Part shown: one piece after another, positions 4,710 to 6,710 of the stretch
Numbering within the stretch: position 1 is the first letter of the stretch
How the letters are laid out: each line of letters begins with the position of its first letter
NCBI GenBank assembly: GCA_910584215.1
Contig: CAJTYI010000116.1
Coordinates: 1 to 6,710 of the forward strand
Origin: an uncultured Roseburia sp.
GTDB taxonomy: Bacteria > Bacillota > Clostridia > Lachnospirales > Lachnospiraceae
Length of the DNA stretch: 6,710 nt
Direction: 5' to 3'
The notes under the pieces: generated by a model
The model's input: only the letters and a program-made list of their open reading frames with translations
Database searches by the model: none
What the model was told of the DNA's origin: nothing
Program-made: the position numbers and the translations under genes

Positions 4710-4774
4710 TTTTCTCCTTTTCTACATTGTGAACTACATTCCCATCAGTTTTGTTGCGCATAGCGAGATGGCAT

Positions 4775-5704
4775 CTATTTTTTTAATGTCGTTCCATTTT
4801 CGACTAAATTCATAAAATAGCTTTCCAGATCCTGCCCTGCGAGGTAGCTTTCACTGATATTGATTCCGGCAAGAATTAATCTGCGATTGATGTTGGAGGA
4901 CTGCTCCAACTGTTCATAGATGCGTATGATTCCGCTTTCGGGAACATCAAATTCCTCAATGTGCAGCTCTTCCTCAAGTATATGGACCGCCTGCTCTGTA
5001 TTGTCCACCGCCAGCCGCTGGCATCGGCGGCATCGTTTGGACAGCTCTGCGGCGTCAAACTCTTCTGCCAGCGCACCGTCGCGGATGATACCGTAAGCCG
5101 TGGCTATTTTGGATAGTTCGCCTAAGATATGGCTGGAAATCATGATCGTAATATTTTTTTCTCTGTTTAATTTGACAAGCAGCTCTCTCATCTGCTTGAT
5201 GCCCTGTGGGTCTAATCCGTTGATCGGCTCGTCCAAAATCAAAAAGTCCGGGCTCCGCAGCAACGCAATCGCAATCCCAAGGCGCTGTTTCATGCCCATT
5301 GAAAAATTGCCGGCTTTTTTCTTTCCGGTATCTGCCAGCCCTACAAAAGAGAGAGTATGTTCTACAATGGACTTATCGGGAATCCCGTAGGCCCGTCTTA
5401 CGACCTCCAGGTTTTCCCGTGCACTCATACCGCGGTAAAGACCTGGCGATTCGATCAGGGTGCCAATCCGCGCGCGTTGATTTTCGATGTCGGTTTGACC
5501 AAACAATTCTATGGTACCTGCGTTTGGCCGGGCAAGGCCGGATACCATGCGCATGAGAGTCGTTTTCCCCGCGCCGTTTTTTCCGATAAATCCGTAGATG
5601 TCGCCTTGTTTTACATGGATGCTCACCTCATTGACCGCTCGTTTTTTGTCGTAAACTTTGGTGAGTTTTTCCGTTTTTAGTACAAATTTTTCTTCTTTTC
5701 CCAT
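4775..5704 (-). CDS. ABC transporter ATPase, BcrA/LanF-like (antimicrobial peptide pump)
   Basis: This 309-aa nucleotide-binding subunit should work with the permease encoded 175 nt downstream. Seen in order: Walker A GKNGAGKTT (41-49), a Q-loop position occupied by Glu in GTLIESPGLY (Glu85), signature NFSMGMKQR (133-141), Walker B LILDEP (Asp158, Glu159), D-loop GLDP (163-166) and switch His192 in SSHIL. The Glu 'E-loop' and the ENLE segment after it are described for lantibiotic-immunity (LanF) and BcrA ATPases, so a role in bacitracin- or lantibiotic-type resistance is the best reading. The exact substrate cannot be told. About 100 C-terminal residues follow the domain, as in that family. 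I chose ATG 5704 because GGAGG lies 6 nt upstream and the domain begins directly after it; an ATG at 5845 is in frame but lacks a ribosome-binding site. Confidence 0.9.
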   Translation of the reverse strand: MGKEEKFVLKTEKLTKVYDKKRAVNEVSIHVKQGDIYGFIGKNGAGKTTLMRMVSGLARPNAGTIELFGQTDIENQRARIGTLIESPGLYRGMSARENLEVVRRAYGIPDKSIVEHTLSFVGLADTGKKKAGNFSMGMKQRLGIAIALLRSPDFLILDEPINGLDPQGIKQMRELLVKLNREKNITIMISSHILGELSKIATAYGIIRDGALAEEFDAAELSKRCRRCQRLAVDNTEQAVHILEEELHIEEFDVPESGIIRIYEQLEQSSNINRRLILAGINISESYLAGQDLESYFMNLVENGTTLKK

Positions 5705-5717
5705 TTTTAGCCTCCAT

Positions 5718-5773
5718 GCTGCGCTCTGATGTAACAGCGGTTGACAGGAAAGTTTTTGCGCAGCCAAAAACTT
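5718..5773 (-). promoter_or_regulatory. Possible pseudoknot at the ATPase ribosome-binding site
   Basis: AAGTTTTTG (5750-5758) and CAAAAACTT (5765-5773) form a perfect 9-bp stem with a 6-nt loop. That loop plus one base (GCGCAGC, 5758-5764) is complementary over 7 bp to GCTGCGC (5718-5724), which directly abuts the ATGGAGG Shine-Dalgarno region (5711-5717). Stem plus loop-to-leader pairing is the layout of an H-type pseudoknot. The complementarities are seen; regulation is inferred. Confidence 0.4.
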
Positions 5774-5822
5774 GACAATTGCGTAGATTGATAGCAAACG
5801 TGAGCCCGCTGTATGTTTCCTG
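5734..5822 (-). repeat. Mutually exclusive pairing arms in the regulator-ATPase gap
   Basis: ACAGCGG (5734-5740) is complementary to CCGCTGT (5806-5812), and CAGGAAA (5745-5751) to TTTCCTG (5816-5822). The order of the arms means both long-range stems cannot nest together, so they offer alternative folds around the hairpin at 5750-5773. A GACAATT-containing motif also occurs twice in this gap (near 5774 and 5823). Confidence 0.4.
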
Positions 5823-5878
5823 ACAATTTGCAGTCTATCAGGCATTGTTTTAGAAAGAGTAGGAAAAGTATAAAGAAA

Positions 5879-6574
5879 TCATAAAGTTTTCATTTTAAAT
5901 CCGATGCCCCAGACTGTTTGTATGTAGGATTCCCCGCCGTTTACCCTGGCTAATTTCTGGCGAATATTGCTGATGTGGACATTCACGGCGTTGTCTTCCC
6001 CCACAAACTCTTCGTTCCAGACGGACTCGTAAATATTATTTTTCGTGAAAACTTTTTGCGGGTTGGACATTAGCAGCTCCAAAATCAGATATTCACGTTT
6101 CGTCAGCGCAATTTCCTGGCCAGAAACGGTGACCCGATGCCTGTCGGGTTCCATGGCTATGTCCTTAAATGTGATTGTTTTTGCAGGATGTGACGTGACG
6201 TGGTCGGTTCCTTTTCTGCGAAGTACTGCCTCTAAGCGTGCGAGTAGCTCGTCCGTGTCGAACGGTTTTATGATATAGTCGTCCGCCCCTGCCCGCAGCA
6301 GTTCCACGCGGGAGCGAACAGTATCTTTTGCCGAGGTAACGAGGACGGCGATGTCCGTATGTTTTGCTCTGATCTTTTGCAGGAGCTCTTCGCCGGAGAG
6401 GCCAGGCAGCATCAGATCGAGCAAAATCGCCTGCGGTGTTTCTTTTTCCAGGCAAAGCAGGGCTTCCGTCCCGGAATAGGCGGATCTAGTGGCATAACCG
6501 TTGCATTGCAACAGCTCTGTCAACATCTGATTGATTTCGTTGTCATCTTCAATTATCAGGATATAGGTCTGCAT
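5879..6574 (-). CDS. OmpR-family response regulator
   Basis: This 231-aa two-domain DNA-binding regulator is probably the partner of the kinase at 2627-3559 and the controller of the ABC pump genes. The receiver domain (1-118) has the acidic pocket Glu9/Asp10/Asp11, phospho-acceptor Asp53 in LLDLMLPGLSG, Thr80/Ser81 and Lys103 in DDYIIKPFD. The winged-helix output domain (about 128-231) has the OmpR/PhoB pattern LTKREYLILELLMSNPQKVF, the recognition-helix segment DNAVNVHISNIRQKL and the wing IQTVWGIGFKM. Length is standard. AAGG lies about 9 nt upstream of the ATG. It is the first gene of the locus; I see no clear sigma-A promoter in the 136 nt upstream to the window edge. The 174-nt gap to the ATPase gene is large for an operon and contains structured sequence. 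Confidence 0.92.
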   Translation of the reverse strand: MQTYILIIEDDNEINQMLTELLQCNGYATRSAYSGTEALLCLEKETPQAILLDLMLPGLSGEELLQKIRAKHTDIAVLVTSAKDTVRSRVELLRAGADDYIIKPFDTDELLARLEAVLRRKGTDHVTSHPAKTITFKDIAMEPDRHRVTVSGQEIALTKREYLILELLMSNPQKVFTKNNIYESVWNEEFVGEDNAVNVHISNIRQKLARVNGGESYIQTVWGIGFKMKTL

Positions 6575-6710
6575 GGTGGATACCTTCTTTCTACTACAAA
6601 ATTGTATAGATAACTAGCCGTTGTTTTGACTGAACAAGTATCTATGTGTTGCATATTTATTCTATCATAAACTTCTAAAAACTTTTTCTTTTTCACAAGG
6701 TAAATGCGGC
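6575..6710. other. Upstream region of the response-regulator gene
   Basis: This 136-nt AT-rich stretch runs from the regulator start to the window edge. A TATGAT (-10-like, 6664-6669 on the minus strand) has no matching -35 at usable spacing. No gene or RNA is visible. Confidence 0.4.

Larger units (their letters stand above)
4625..4767. repeat. Direct repeat pair in the ATPase-permease gap
   Basis: TTGCGCATATCGAG (4625-4638) and TTGCGCATAGCGAG (4754-4767) match at 13 of 14 positions, 129 nt apart, and bracket most of the gap. Both copies contain the TGCGC core able to pair with the GCGCA next to the permease Shine-Dalgarno region, so they could compete for it. Confidence 0.55.

Noticed and set aside
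5705..5845. N-terminal extension of the ATPase from ATG 5845
   Set aside because: No Shine-Dalgarno site there, no family counterpart, and it would translate the hairpin-rich leader; ATG 5704 has GGAGG 6 nt upstream.

Overview
The window looks like chromosomal or integrated accessory DNA from a low-to-mid GC Firmicute, most likely a Clostridia/Lachnospiraceae-type gut bacterium. The basis is strong Shine-Dalgarno sites, a TTG start, sigma-A type promoters, and the gene families present: a BcrA-like ABC pump with an OmpR/kinase pair, bacterial microcompartment (BMC) shell proteins, a Big_2-type Ig-like fragment, and a small excisionase-type HTH protein. This placement is inference; there is no rRNA or tRNA to fix it.

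Layout. (1) Positions 1-1020, AT-rich accessory DNA, genes on the minus strand: a frameshifted small gene (603-886) ending in an intrinsic terminator (521-550), a free-standing long imperfect palindrome (388-468), then a promoter (327-355) driving a 59-aa excisionase/MerR-type HTH gene that starts with TTG (112-291), possibly followed by a coupled 36-aa ORF. (2) Positions about 1030-1780, plus strand: a piece of a larger protein with half an Ig-like (Big_2) domain at its N-terminus, which has lost both ends. (3) Positions 1778-2374, minus strand: two adjacent BMC-domain shell protein genes with their own promoter (2463-2491) and no other microcompartment gene in view. (4) Positions 2627-6574, minus strand: a four-gene antimicrobial-peptide-type detoxification/sensing locus in the order response regulator, ABC ATPase, ABC-2 permease, histidine kinase.

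How they work together. In the last block the kinase, which has one membrane segment and no extracytoplasmic sensor, probably phosphorylates the OmpR-type regulator. The regulator would control an ABC exporter of the BcrAB/LanFE type, whose ATPase carries the glutamate E-loop typical of lantibiotic-immunity pumps. The three gaps in this block are long for an operon (174, 175 and 239 nt). Each is filled with stem-loops, some directly abutting, some able to pair alternatively, and two placed just upstream of the ribosome-binding sites of the ABC genes. This suggests RNA-level control of the relative output of the genes.

The items most worth a second look are the orphan pair of cysteine-bearing BMC shell genes, the structured leaders inside the ABC operon, the 81-nt palindrome, and the small HTH gene that is easily missed because of its TTG start.
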